NCBI RefSeq assembly: GCF_001708505.1
Contig: NZ_CP015992.1
Location: 2,852,001 to 2,916,000 of the forward strand
DNA length: 64,000 nt
Direction of reading: 5' to 3'
Source: Pseudomonas sp. TCU-HL1
Lineage (GTDB): Bacteria; Pseudomonadota; Gammaproteobacteria; Pseudomonadales; Pseudomonadaceae
This document shows, in pieces, positions 53,397 to 62,246 of this stretch. Within the stretch, counting starts at the first letter, position 1. The number at the start of each line of letters is the position of its first letter. A model generated the notes under the pieces. The model was not told where the DNA came from, ran no database searches, and saw only the letters and a program-made list of their open reading frames with translations. The translations under genes and the position numbers were made by a program.

Positions 53397-54326
53397 GTGA
53401 TACTGCTGGCGAGCGTGCTCCTGGCCCTGTTGATGGGCTTTGCGGTGCAACGCGGTGGCACCTGTCTGGTGGCCGCGCTGGAGGAGGCCGTGAGCAAGCG
53501 CCGCTGGTCTCGTTTCCGGGCGCTGCTGGAAACCTCCCTCTGGGTACTCGGTGGCTTCGTCCTGCTGCGCGCCTTCGATCGCCTGCCCATGGTGCCCATG
53601 GGCTATCCGTTGCACTGGCACGCCGCGTTGGGTGGCGCTTTGCTAGGCGTTGGAGCCTTCATCAATGGTGGCTGCGCCTTCGGGGTGGTGGCTCGGATCG
53701 GTTCCGGGCAGTGGGCCTGGCTGGCAACGCCGCTGGGCTTTCTCGCGGGTTTTGCGTTGGCGGGGCGTGGCCTCGGCACGACCTCGGCCATGCCAGTGGC
53801 GATTCCGGACTGGTTGCAGCAAGTGCCCATCGGCCTGGTGCCCATGATCATTGCCGCGCTGGTGGCCCGCCTGGGCTGGCTGGCCTGGAACCGGCGCAAT
53901 GGTTCGACGGCTGCGTCCATCTGGTCGCCGCACCACGCCACCATCGTCCTGGGCGTCGCCTTCCTGCTGCTGTTCGTTTGCGTCGGAGCCTGGGCCTACA
54001 CCGACATCCTTGCCGAACTGGCTACCGGGCGCTTCATGGAACTGGGCTTGCGTGGGCTGCTGTTGCCCGCGCTGTTCGCCGGCGCGCTGCTGGGTGGCTG
54101 GAGCGCCGGGTTGTGGGAACACCGCTGGCCGACGCCGTGGGCACTGGTGAAATGCCTGTGTGGCGGCGTGCTGATGGGTGTTGGCGCCACCCTGGTGCCT
54201 GGCGGCAACGACAGCCTGATCCTGTTCGGCATGCCGCTGCTCTGGCCGAACGCCTGGCTGGCCTTCGCCTGCATGTGCGCGGTGGTGGTGCTGACACTCT
54301 GGCTGGCGAGGTTGGGAAGAGGTTGA
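53397..54326 (+). CDS. YeeE/YedE-family membrane transporter
   Basis: About 309 residues with 8-9 membrane helices and the conserved Cys motifs of YeeE/YedE (AVQRGGTCL near the N-terminus and INGGCAFG at about residue 90). The family imports thiosulfate or other sulfur/selenium compounds. GTG at 53397 is spaced 8 bases from GGAGG; ATG at 53382 would contain that site and is less likely. No TusA-like gene is adjacent. Confidence 0.85.
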   Translation: MILLASVLLALLMGFAVQRGGTCLVAALEEAVSKRRWSRFRALLETSLWVLGGFVLLRAFDRLPMVPMGYPLHWHAALGGALLGVGAFINGGCAFGVVARIGSGQWAWLATPLGFLAGFALAGRGLGTTSAMPVAIPDWLQQVPIGLVPMIIAALVARLGWLAWNRRNGSTAASIWSPHHATIVLGVAFLLLFVCVGAWAYTDILAELATGRFMELGLRGLLLPALFAGALLGGWSAGLWEHRWPTPWALVKCLCGGVLMGVGATLVPGGNDSLILFGMPLLWPNAWLAFACMCAVVVLTLWLARLGRG

Positions 54327-54360
54327 TAGTGGTTCTGCTCGAGCCTCGGCACAAGTTTTT

Positions 54361-54382
54361 TGTAGGGTGCGCCATGCGCACC
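54361..54382. repeat. GTAGGGTGCGCC-type extragenic repeat
   Basis: GTAGGGTGCGCCATGCGCACC, same family as 48325 and 62011. It contains a short internal hairpin (GGTGCGC-type arms). Confidence 0.55.
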
Positions 54383-54425
54383 GGTTTTGCGTCATGACCA
54401 GATTCGAGCCGTTTGCCAGACATGA

Positions 54426-54450
54426 AAAAACCCGGCGATTGCCGGGTTAT
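54426..54450 (-). terminator. Rho-independent terminator of the amidotransferase gene
   Basis: On the minus strand CCCGGC-AATC-GCCGGG is followed by TTTTTT, 20 bases after the stop of the 54471-55286 gene. Confidence 0.85.
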
Positions 54451-54470
54451 TTCATTCAGCAGTTACAGGC

Positions 54471-55286
54471 TCAGGCAGCGTGGTCGAATGCCTTGCCCTT
54501 GGCCTTGCGCTCTACCTGCTGGCGGCAGGCTTCACCGAAGGCTTCGAAGATCTTCACCGAGTCGGGGTTCTTCGCGGCCTGCCATTCCGGGTGCCACTGC
54601 ACCGCGAAGAGGAAGGGCGAAAGGCTCGGTGCGTGGATGGCTTCCACCAGGCCATCTTCGGCGCGGGCAATCGCCTCGATGCCCTTGCCAAGGGTTTTCA
54701 GGCCCTGGCCGTGCAGCGAGTTCACCTGGATGGTGTCGGTACCCAAAACCTTGTGCAGCCAACTGTTCTGCTCCACACGCACGCTGTGCGCAGGAGCGTA
54801 CTGGACATCCACCGGGTCTTCGGTGTTTTCGCGGTGGTCATTGAAGCCGGGTTCGGCGTAGACCTTCTGGTACATGTCGCCGCCTAGGGCGACGTTGATT
54901 TCCTGCATGCCACGGCAGATGCCGAAGATCGGCAGGCCGCGCTTGATGGCAGCATGAATCAGGGGCAGGTCGAAGAGGTCGCGATCCTTGTCCTGACCTT
55001 TCTCCGGCGTCAGGTTTTCCTGGCCGTATAGGGTCGGGTCGATGTTGCTGCCGGCACCGGTGAGGTAAACGCCGTCAGCCATATCGAGGTACTGCTCGAG
55101 GTCTTCGGTGCCGCAGCAGGTGGGCACGAGGACGGGTACACATTCGGAGATATCTACCAGTGGGACGATGTACTTGTGAGTCATCACCTGGTAGTCGTGG
55201 CCCTTGCGTTCCTGGGCGCCCATGGACATCAGGACGACCGGTTTACGAGTGGTCTGTTTCTTATTGCCAATGTTGCTGTTGGACAT
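54471..55286 (-). CDS. Gamma-glutamyl-GABA hydrolase-like class I amidotransferase
   Basis: A 271-residue peptidase C26 protein. Catalytic Cys124 lies in GICRGMQE, and the His/Glu pair in QWHPEW (about residue 232). The family (PuuD, SpuA) releases GABA or related acids from gamma-glutamylated polyamine products. It stands alone, without other polyamine genes, so the substrate could be another gamma-glutamyl compound. It has a terminator and an AT-rich upstream region. Confidence 0.85.
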   Translation of the reverse strand: MSNSNIGNKKQTTRKPVVLMSMGAQERKGHDYQVMTHKYIVPLVDISECVPVLVPTCCGTEDLEQYLDMADGVYLTGAGSNIDPTLYGQENLTPEKGQDKDRDLFDLPLIHAAIKRGLPIFGICRGMQEINVALGGDMYQKVYAEPGFNDHRENTEDPVDVQYAPAHSVRVEQNSWLHKVLGTDTIQVNSLHGQGLKTLGKGIEAIARAEDGLVEAIHAPSLSPFLFAVQWHPEWQAAKNPDSVKIFEAFGEACRQQVERKAKGKAFDHAA

Positions 55287-55611
55287 ATTTCACCTTGGGA
55301 CAGGCTCAGCCTATCGTTGCTGTGCAGGCGCGCCATTTAAGGGTTGGTGCTACCTGAGATCCCGAGCACTGCCGGCAATCGGCGGAGCGATTTCCGGTCG
55401 AGACCTGCCATATAGCCTGCCAGAGCCGTTTAATATGTCAAACGAAGGTGACGAAAAACGTAAAAAATAATGGCCGATTTTTATCGGTTTTTCACGATTA
55501 AGTATATGATTTATAACAATAATTTTCTTTATGAGAAAATATTTTCAGGTTCAGTATCCAGAACGACTGTTCGGAATGCTGGACTTTCATGCCTCGCAGG
55601 GATGCCCCGGC
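55287..55611. other. AT-rich intergenic region
   Basis: The stretch 55430-55550 is markedly AT-rich in an otherwise GC-rich region, with a small hairpin CCGAT/ATCGG plus T5 at 55474-55492. It probably contains the amidotransferase promoter. No gene was seen; the short hairpin is a weak terminator candidate at best. Confidence 0.4.
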
Positions 55612-56526
55612 CTAGAGCGTAGTCGGCTTGCCCTGGCTATCCAGCTCGAACACCTTGTTGCGCATCAGTCGTTCCCTGAGCCAGCGCTTGGCCTTGCCGC
55701 GCCCCTGCCGGCGTGGCCAGAGCAGGTCGACACCCACCAGCCAGTCCGTATGCGGATAGGCCGCCAGTTGCAGTTCCATCAGGTCGCCGCAGGCCAGCTC
55801 CTGGTGGATCAACTGGCGGGGCAGGGTGGCCCAGCCCAGACCCGCGCGCACCATTTCCAGCAGCGCCATGTAGCTCTCCGCTTGCCATAGCTGCGTGGCA
55901 CGCAGGTATTCGCTGCTGGGCAGCTTGCTGGCGTGGGCGCTGAAGGCGAGGCGGCGGTGGGCGTGCAGGTCGGCGAAGCTGACCTGGGCGAGCTGCGCCA
56001 GCGGGTGTGACGGATGGGTGACGTGCACCATGATCAGCTTGCCCAACTGCTGGAACTCCAGTTCCCGTGGGTATTCCGGCTGGGAGAAGGCAATGCCCAT
56101 CTCGACTTCGCCCTTTTGCACCATGCCGGCCACATCGCCATACACCGGATGGCGAACGATCAGGTCGACATAGGGAAAGGCCTGCTCGAACTCGCGCAGT
56201 ACCGGCATCACGGTGTTGTAAGGCACCTCGATGGCCAGGGTCAGGCTGGGCTCGGTTTTCTCCGTCAGGCTGTCGGCATGGCCTTCCAGCGCCAGGCAAC
56301 GTTCCAGCACCGCTTCGGCCTCCAGCAGAAGCTTCTGACCGGCAGCGGTCAGTGCGGGAATGCGTGTGGATCGGTCGAACAGTTCCACCCCCAGGTCGGT
56401 TTCCAGGTTGGCGATGGCGGCGCTGACCGTGGACTGCGTACGTCCCAGCCGGCGCGCGGCTGCGGAGAAGGAACCCGCCTGGGCAACGGTGACCAGCACC
56501 TGCAACTGATCCAGCGAAAATCTCAT
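55612..56526 (-). CDS. LysR-family regulator of the purine permease/deaminase genes
   Basis: A 304-residue LTTR: winged helix at residues 1-60 (LVTVAQAGSFSAAARRLGRTQ) and a two-lobed effector domain. ATG at 56526 is chosen (MRFSLDQ); a start at 56547 would cover the palindrome. Divergent from the permease gene with an inverted repeat between, so it probably controls both. Confidence 0.88.
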   Translation of the reverse strand: MRFSLDQLQVLVTVAQAGSFSAAARRLGRTQSTVSAAIANLETDLGVELFDRSTRIPALTAAGQKLLLEAEAVLERCLALEGHADSLTEKTEPSLTLAIEVPYNTVMPVLREFEQAFPYVDLIVRHPVYGDVAGMVQKGEVEMGIAFSQPEYPRELEFQQLGKLIMVHVTHPSHPLAQLAQVSFADLHAHRRLAFSAHASKLPSSEYLRATQLWQAESYMALLEMVRAGLGWATLPRQLIHQELACGDLMELQLAAYPHTDWLVGVDLLWPRRQGRGKAKRWLRERLMRNKVFELDSQGKPTTL

Positions 56527-56541
56527 GCTGCTGTCCTTATG

Positions 56542-56564
56542 AACCATCGATGAAAACGATGGTT
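56542..56564. promoter_or_regulatory. 8-bp inverted repeat, LTTR operator
   Basis: AACCATCG and CGATGGTT are perfect inverted arms around ATGAAAA, 16-38 bases from the lysR start and about 120 bases from the permease start. Confidence 0.65.
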
Positions 56565-56685
56565 ATTCATTTTGTCCATCGCCATCAAGCAGGGAAGATC
56601 GCCCCTAACCAGCACTGCCTCCTCGAATCGCTGGGCAACCCAGACCTCATAACAAGAACACGTTGCTTCCCAGGAGAGTCCCCCG

Positions 56686-58011
56686 ATGAACCATCCGCAT
56701 CCCGTGGACCAGCTGCTTCCCGTCCGTCAACTCGTTACCTACGGCCTGCAACACGTACTGGTGCTTTATGCCGGCGCGGTGGCCGTGCCCCTGATCCTCG
56801 GCAGCGCCCTGGGGCTTTCCAGCGCCGAAGTGGTGTTGCTGATCAACGCCAACCTGCTCACTTCCGGCATTGCCACGCTGATCCAGACGCTCGGCTTCTG
56901 GCGCTTCGGTGCGCGCCTGCCACTGGTGCAGGCCTGCTCCTTCATCGCACTGGCGCCGATGATCATGATCGGCAAGGCCTACGGGTTGACCCAGGTGTTC
57001 GGTGCAGTGATCGCCGCCGGGGTCATCACTATTGCGCTGGCGCCGGTGTTCAGCCGCCTGTTGAGGTTCTTCCCGCCGGTAGTGATCGGCAGCCTGATCA
57101 CCATCATCGGCATTTCCCTCATGCCGGCGGCGGCCATCTGGCTCGGTGGCGGCAACCCCGGTGCGGAAGATTTTGGCAGGCCCGCCAACTTGCTGCTGGG
57201 CCTGGCGACGGTGGCCATCACCCTGGTGATTCACGCGCGCTTTTCGGGTTTCGTCGGCAATCTCAGCGTATTGATCGGGCTGTTCGCCGGCAGCCTGATC
57301 GCCGCAGCCTGCGGCATGACCGACTTCGGCCGGGTAGGGGAAGCGGCCTGGTTCGAGCTGTCCATGCCGATGGCCTTCGGCGCGCCGCAGTTCTCCCTTA
57401 CCCCCATCCTGATCATGACCCTGGCGATGCTGGTGATCATGGCCGAGACCACCGGCAACTGCCTGGCCATCGGCAAGCTCACCGGCCGCGACATCACCCA
57501 GCGCACCCTGGGCGATGCCTTCCGTGCCGATGGCCTGTCCACCATGATCGGTGGTCTGTTCAACAGCTTCCCCTACAACGCTTTCACCCAGAACACCGGT
57601 CTGATCGCCCTCTCCAATATCAAGAGCCGCTTCGTGGTGGCCGCCGCCGGCGGGCTGATGATCCTCATGGGACTGTTCCCCAAGCTCGGCGCGCTGATCG
57701 CCGCCGTACCCACGCCAGTGCTCGGCGGCTGCGCCATCGTGATGTTCGGCATGACCACGGTTGCTGGCATCCAGGAGCTGTCGCGAGTGCGCTTCGAGGG
57801 CACCCGTAATGCCCTGGTGGTGGCGGTATCGGTGAGCGTCGGCGTGCTGCCCATGTCCTTTCCGGCCCTGTTCGAGCACTTCCACGGCGCACTGCGCCTG
57901 GTGCTGGAGAGCGGCATCTTCCTCGGCGCGCTGAGCGCCATCGTCCTCAACCTCCTGCTGAACCGGGAGGAGCCCGCCAGCCAGGGCGAAACCGCCGAGC
58001 TGGCCGACTGA
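56686..58011 (+). CDS. NCS2 uracil/xanthine permease
   Basis: A 441-residue transporter with 14 helices in the UraA/UapA style. Family marks: LPLVQACSF, the QNTG motif (FTQNTGLIAL) and the acidic site near MAETTGN. It imports a purine or uracil by proton symport; the deaminase gene 37 bases downstream suggests guanine, xanthine or hypoxanthine. Confidence 0.9.
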   Translation: MNHPHPVDQLLPVRQLVTYGLQHVLVLYAGAVAVPLILGSALGLSSAEVVLLINANLLTSGIATLIQTLGFWRFGARLPLVQACSFIALAPMIMIGKAYGLTQVFGAVIAAGVITIALAPVFSRLLRFFPPVVIGSLITIIGISLMPAAAIWLGGGNPGAEDFGRPANLLLGLATVAITLVIHARFSGFVGNLSVLIGLFAGSLIAAACGMTDFGRVGEAAWFELSMPMAFGAPQFSLTPILIMTLAMLVIMAETTGNCLAIGKLTGRDITQRTLGDAFRADGLSTMIGGLFNSFPYNAFTQNTGLIALSNIKSRFVVAAAGGLMILMGLFPKLGALIAAVPTPVLGGCAIVMFGMTTVAGIQELSRVRFEGTRNALVVAVSVSVGVLPMSFPALFEHFHGALRLVLESGIFLGALSAIVLNLLLNREEPASQGETAELAD

Positions 58012-58048
58012 TTCGCGCACTCGCGCCTTTACTGCCAAGGAGCCATCC

Positions 58049-58555
58049 ATGACTTTCAGCAACCTCGTTCCCGCCGGCGTCAACGAACTCGACCTGGAAC
58101 TGCTGCGCCTGTCCATCCGCTTGTCCGAGGAATCCCGCGAGCGCGGCCGGCATCCGTTCGCCGCAGTTGTGGCCGACCGCAACGGCAAGGTAATCGCCCA
58201 GGCCGGCAACAACTCCATGCCGCCGGAAGGCGACCCGACCCAGCACGCCGAACTGGTGGCAGTCGCCCAGGCCGCCAAGGTGCTCAGCCCGGAGGCGCTG
58301 GCCGAGTGCACCCTCTACACCAGTGCCGAACCCTGCTGCATGTGCGCAGGCGCTGTTTACTGGACCGGCATCGGGCGAGTGGTCTATGCGCTGTCGGAAC
58401 ACGCGCTGCTGGGCCTGACCGGCGCTCACCCGGAGAACCCGACCTTCTCCTTGCCGTGCCGCGAAGTGTTTTCCCGTGGCCAGCGTGAAGTGGCCGTGCT
58501 GGGGCCGATGCTGGAGTCCGAAGCCGCCGCCGCCCATGAGGGTTTCTGGTCGTGA
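58049..58555 (+). CDS. Nucleoside/guanine deaminase (CDA superfamily)
   Basis: A 168-residue zinc deaminase with HAE (THAELV-type, about residues 70-73) and PCCMC (about 93-97) motifs. Size and context (a purine permease, same operon) suggest guanine or another free base as substrate rather than tRNA adenosine. Good spacing and AAGGAG-like site. Confidence 0.85.
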   Translation: MTFSNLVPAGVNELDLELLRLSIRLSEESRERGRHPFAAVVADRNGKVIAQAGNNSMPPEGDPTQHAELVAVAQAAKVLSPEALAECTLYTSAEPCCMCAGAVYWTGIGRVVYALSEHALLGLTGAHPENPTFSLPCREVFSRGQREVAVLGPMLESEAAAAHEGFWS

Positions 58556-58607
58556 GTAGACGGGTTGACCATCGACGTTGGGCCGCGCTGCGCTAGGCGC
58601 CGCTCTT

Positions 58608-58629
58608 TCGCGAATGAATTCGCTCCCAC
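58608..58629. repeat. REP-like half element
   Basis: GCGAATGAATTCGCTCCCAC, one arm of the hairpin seen complete at 51618-51655, in inverted orientation. Confidence 0.5.
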
Positions 58630-58684
58630 TGGGGCTGTCTTTCATGCCATGTTTTCCCGGCATGAACCGCAAGGCAGCCCCTTC

Positions 58685-59782
58685 ATGATCAACCCCGTCC
58701 TACGCTTCGTTACCTTCGCATCGCTGCTGACCCTGGTCGCCTGCGGCACCCAACGCCCACCGGAGCCGGTGCTGCGACCGGCCGAGGTACGCGCAAAAGT
58801 CGTCAAGCTGATACCGGCCAAGGTGCCGGACCGCCAGGGTTGGGCCGCCGATATCCAGGCCGCCTTCGCCGCCCAGGACATTTCGCCCAGCGACAGCAAC
58901 CTCTGCGCCGTACTGGCGGTCACCGAGCAGGAGTCCACCTATCAGGTCGACCCGCAGGTGCCGGGGCTGGCGAAGATCGCCCGGCAGGAAATCCAGCGGC
59001 GCGCCGGAAGCCTGCATGTGCCGGCCTTCCTGGTGAACTCCGCGTTGAAGCTGGACTCGCCCATGGGCAAGACCTACGACCAGCGTCTGTCCTCGGCGCG
59101 TACGGAGAAGGAGCTGAGCGCAATCTTCGATGACTTCATCGGCATGGTGCCCCTCGGCCAGAAGCTGTTCGGCAACTTCAACCCGGTGCACACCGGCGGC
59201 CCGATGCAGGTGAGCATCGCCTTTGCCGAAGCCAACGCGGAGCGTTACCCCTACCCGGTCAAGGGCTCCGTTCGCCAGGAAGTCTTCACCCGGCGCGGCG
59301 GCCTGTACTTCGGCATTGGCCATTTGCTGGGTTACCCGGCCCATTACCCGAAGCCGCTGTACCGTTTCGCCGACTTCAACGCCGGTTGGTACGCCAGCCG
59401 CAATGCCGCCTTCCAGAACGCCGTGAGCCTGGCCTCGGGCATTCCGCTGGCGCTGGACGGCGACCTGGTCATCCACGGCTCCAGCAAGGCCGGCGCCACC
59501 GAGCTGGCAGTGCGCGCCTTGCAGAAGCAACTGGACCTCAGCGACTCGGCCATCCGCCGTGCATTGCTCAAGGGGGACAGCCTGGAATTCGAGGAAACCG
59601 ACCTTTACGAGCGCGTCTTCGCCCTGGCCGAGAAGGTCGAACGGCGCAAGCTGCCCCGCGAAGTGATGCCAGGCATCGACCTGAAGAGCCCGAAGATCAC
59701 CCGCAAGCTCACCACCGAGTGGTTCGCCAAGCGGGTGGACGGGCGCTACCAGGGCTGCATGAAGCGCGCTTCGGGGCTTTGA
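58685..59782 (+). CDS. DUF1615 lipoprotein
   Basis: A 365-residue lipoprotein; signal peptide with lipobox LVAC at residues about 15-18, then a DUF1615 body (LCAVLAVTEQESTYQVDP, with a Glu in a transglycosylase-like place; IGHLLGYPAHYPKPLYRFADFNAGWYASRN). The exact function of the family is unknown; the early part resembles lysozyme-like folds. ATG at 58685 has an AAGG site; starts further upstream lie in a repeat. Confidence 0.75.
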   Translation: MINPVLRFVTFASLLTLVACGTQRPPEPVLRPAEVRAKVVKLIPAKVPDRQGWAADIQAAFAAQDISPSDSNLCAVLAVTEQESTYQVDPQVPGLAKIARQEIQRRAGSLHVPAFLVNSALKLDSPMGKTYDQRLSSARTEKELSAIFDDFIGMVPLGQKLFGNFNPVHTGGPMQVSIAFAEANAERYPYPVKGSVRQEVFTRRGGLYFGIGHLLGYPAHYPKPLYRFADFNAGWYASRNAAFQNAVSLASGIPLALDGDLVIHGSSKAGATELAVRALQKQLDLSDSAIRRALLKGDSLEFEETDLYERVFALAEKVERRKLPREVMPGIDLKSPKITRKLTTEWFAKRVDGRYQGCMKRASGL

Positions 59783-59903
59783 GGCTTAGAGGGAAGCCTT
59801 GGAATAGGTGCTGCGCTCTATGTCGCGCATCTGCACGATTCGATGACGAGATGGGGCATGGGGCTGTCCTGTTCGTGAGGTTGAAATGATGTTCCGAAGC
59901 GCC

Positions 59904-60845
59904 TCAGACGACCGGCTGTGAAGTGCTCTCGGCCTCCAGCGCCTGCCACAGCAGCCGGGCTGGCGCGGACAACGGCGCACCCCGACGCATCACCACCGAG
60001 AACGGCTCGCTACGGGAGCGCAGTTGCAGGGGCAGGCAGGCGAGGCTGCCAAGGTGGATGGCTTCGTCCGCCACTTCCCGGGGCATCAGGGCGATCAATT
60101 GCGGGTTCTGCCGCAGCAGCATCAGCGTGGTCAGGGTAGACGCGGTTTCCAGCGGGTAGCGCGGAAACTCCAGGCCCGCCTGGCTGAATTCCCGCTCCAG
60201 CACCAGGCGCATGGGCATGTTGGCGGGGTACACCACCCAGGGATAGCCGGCCAGTTCCGCCAGCTCCAGCGCCCCGGCGCCCGCCAGCGGGTGCGCGGGG
60301 TTGGCCATCACCCGCAGGGTTTCCCCATAGAGCACCTGGGCATCATAGGCATCCGGCCTGGGGCTGACGCTGGTGCGGCAAACGGCCAGGTCCAGGCGGC
60401 CCTGGTCGATCAGCCCCAGCAGGCGCGCGCTGGTGTCTTCCACCACCTCCACCGACAGCTCCGGCTGGGTTTCCCGCAGTCGCTCCAGGCTGCGGGCCAG
60501 TAGTGGCACCGCGCCCATCACCGCGCCCACCGAAAGTCGCCCGCCCTGGCCCTGGAGGATGCCGACCATTTCTTCGCGCAGGTGCGCCAGGTCGGTGTGG
60601 ATCAGCCGTGCGTAGCGAATGGCGCAGCGGCCCAGGTCGTTGGCCTCCAGCCCCTGGCTGGTGCGGTTGAACAGGCGCATGCCGAAGGCGGCTTCGATCT
60701 CGTTCAGGGCCTTGGTGGCGCCGGGCTGGGTAATGGCCACCTGTTCGGCAGCCTTGTGCAGCGAGCCCTGTTCGTCGAGGGCGATGAGCAGGCGCAGCTG
60801 CTTCAGGCGCAGGCGGGAAACCAGGGCGGGGAGGGAAGCGATCAT
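59904..60845 (-). CDS. LysR-family regulator (GbpR/CbbR-like type)
   Basis: A 313-residue LTTR with the winged helix at residues 10-70 (LRLLIALDEQGSLHKAAEQVAITQPGATKALNEIE). This subtype often controls sugar-acid genes (galactose-binding regulator type). ATG at 60845; a much longer open frame upstream is non-coding. Divergent from the GguC-like gene at 60951, which with the dehydrogenase at 62247 is its probable target. Confidence 0.87.
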   Translation of the reverse strand: MIASLPALVSRLRLKQLRLLIALDEQGSLHKAAEQVAITQPGATKALNEIEAAFGMRLFNRTSQGLEANDLGRCAIRYARLIHTDLAHLREEMVGILQGQGGRLSVGAVMGAVPLLARSLERLRETQPELSVEVVEDTSARLLGLIDQGRLDLAVCRTSVSPRPDAYDAQVLYGETLRVMANPAHPLAGAGALELAELAGYPWVVYPANMPMRLVLEREFSQAGLEFPRYPLETASTLTTLMLLRQNPQLIALMPREVADEAIHLGSLACLPLQLRSRSEPFSVVMRRGAPLSAPARLLWQALEAESTSQPVV

Positions 60846-60950
60846 GGGGGAATGACCAAAAGTTATCACGGGATCAGAAGCTCTCATTAGGCAGGCCCAC
60901 GGGGGATTCGTAAAGTCCCGGCCAACATCCCTGCAACGAGAGTCATCGCG

Positions 60951-61946
60951 ATGAGACTGATCCAGTTCGAGACCGCAGAAGGCCTGCGCCATGTGGGCGT
61001 GATCGAGGGCGAACAGGTACAGCGGGTGCGCGGCGCCGTCACCACTCGCGCCCTGGCCCTGGCCGCCATCGCCGCCCGCCGCAGCCTGCAGGACGAAGTC
61101 CAGGCTCGTGGCACCGAGCCTGGTCCGAACTACCGCGAACTGCTGGAAAGTGGCCGCGTACTGCCACCGCTTGACCATGAAGATCCGGCCCATTGCCTGG
61201 TCAGCGGCACCGGCCTGACCCACCTGGGCAGCGCCTCCACCCGCGACAAGATGCACCAGCAGAAGGCCCAGGACGAGGCCACCATGACCGACACCATGCG
61301 CATGTTCAAATGGGGCGTGGATGGCGGTAAACCCGGCGCCGGCAAGGTCGGTGCGCAGCCAGAATGGTTCTACAAGGGCGATGGCGGCATCGTCGTGCGC
61401 CCCGGCGCCGACTTTCCCGTGCCGGCCTTCGCCGAGGATGCGGGCGAAGAGCCCGAACTGGTGGGGCTATACGTAGTAGGCGAGGACGGCCAGCCCTATC
61501 GCCTGGGTTACGCCCTGGGCAACGAGTTCTCCGACCACGTGCTGGAGCGCCGCAGCTACCTCTACCTGGCCCATTCCAAGCTGCGCTTCTGCGCCTACGG
61601 CCCGGAACTGCGCGTGGGCGAACTGCCGGCGCACCTGGCGGGGACAAGCCGCATCCGCCGCAATGGCGAGGTGATCTGGGAGAAGGAATTCCTATCCGGC
61701 GAAGACAACATGTGCCACAGCCTGGAGAACCTCGAATACCACCACTTCAAATACGCGCAGTTCCTGCGTCCGGGCGATGTGCACGTGCATTACTTCGGCA
61801 CCGCCACCCTGTCCTTTGCCGACGGCATCAAGGCCCGGCCGGGCGACCACTTCGAAATCGAGATGGCCGAGTTCGGCGCACCCCTGGTCAACGGCATTGC
61901 CCGCGAAGAAGAGCACCTGGCGCCTGGCGCCGTGCGCTCCCTGTAA
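60951..61946 (+). CDS. AraD1/GguC-family protein (FAH superfamily)
   Basis: A 331-residue protein of the GguC/AraD1 type: C-terminal FAH-like fold with the acidic metal site (GNEFSDHVLERRSYLYLAHS). In sugar oxidation without phosphorylation, such proteins act on 2-keto-3-deoxy sugar acids. It is followed 300 bases later by ketoglutarate semialdehyde dehydrogenase, the last step of that route. I infer dehydration of a 2-keto-3-deoxy-pentonate or hexarate product. Confidence 0.8.
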   Translation: MRLIQFETAEGLRHVGVIEGEQVQRVRGAVTTRALALAAIAARRSLQDEVQARGTEPGPNYRELLESGRVLPPLDHEDPAHCLVSGTGLTHLGSASTRDKMHQQKAQDEATMTDTMRMFKWGVDGGKPGAGKVGAQPEWFYKGDGGIVVRPGADFPVPAFAEDAGEEPELVGLYVVGEDGQPYRLGYALGNEFSDHVLERRSYLYLAHSKLRFCAYGPELRVGELPAHLAGTSRIRRNGEVIWEKEFLSGEDNMCHSLENLEYHHFKYAQFLRPGDVHVHYFGTATLSFADGIKARPGDHFEIEMAEFGAPLVNGIAREEEHLAPGAVRSL

Positions 61947-62010
61947 GACACCGTCACCGGCTCTGCCTGTGACGATTCAAGTTGTCTGGATAAGGCAACG
62001 GAACCGAGCT

Positions 62011-62089
62011 GGTAGGGTGCGCCGAGCGCACCAACGGTTGGGCGAGGGCAGGGGTCGATCTCGTGATCGGTGCGCATGGCGCACCCTAC
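62011..62089. repeat. Inverted pair of GTAGGGTGCGCC repeats
   Basis: GGTAGGGTGCGCC (62011-62023) and GGCGCACCCTAC (62078-62089) are inverted copies, each with an internal GGTGCGC arm, together able to form a large hairpin between the two sugar-acid genes. It may attenuate or stabilise the transcript. Confidence 0.6.
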
Positions 62090-62170
62090 GGAGGGGCAAG
62101 TGCAGGCGTCTAGCTCCTGTCACGTAGGTAGGCCCTGCTCCCTTAGCAGGAGGCAAACACAAGTCCACGT

Positions 62171-62184
62171 TCTACGAACGTAGA
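62171..62184. promoter_or_regulatory. Small inverted repeat upstream of the dehydrogenase
   Basis: TCTACG-AA-CGTAGA, 63 bases before the dehydrogenase start. A possible operator; no regulator of matching type was identified. Confidence 0.3.
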
Positions 62185-62246
62185 TCTTTACTTCCGGCCA
62201 CCGTTCGCGGCGGCCACCCTCAACCCACAAGGTCAGGGAGACGAGC

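Noticed and set aside
56647..58311. 554-codon minus-strand open frame
   Set aside because: Antisense to the permease and deaminase genes; composition is His/Gln/Gly-rich as expected of a shadow frame.
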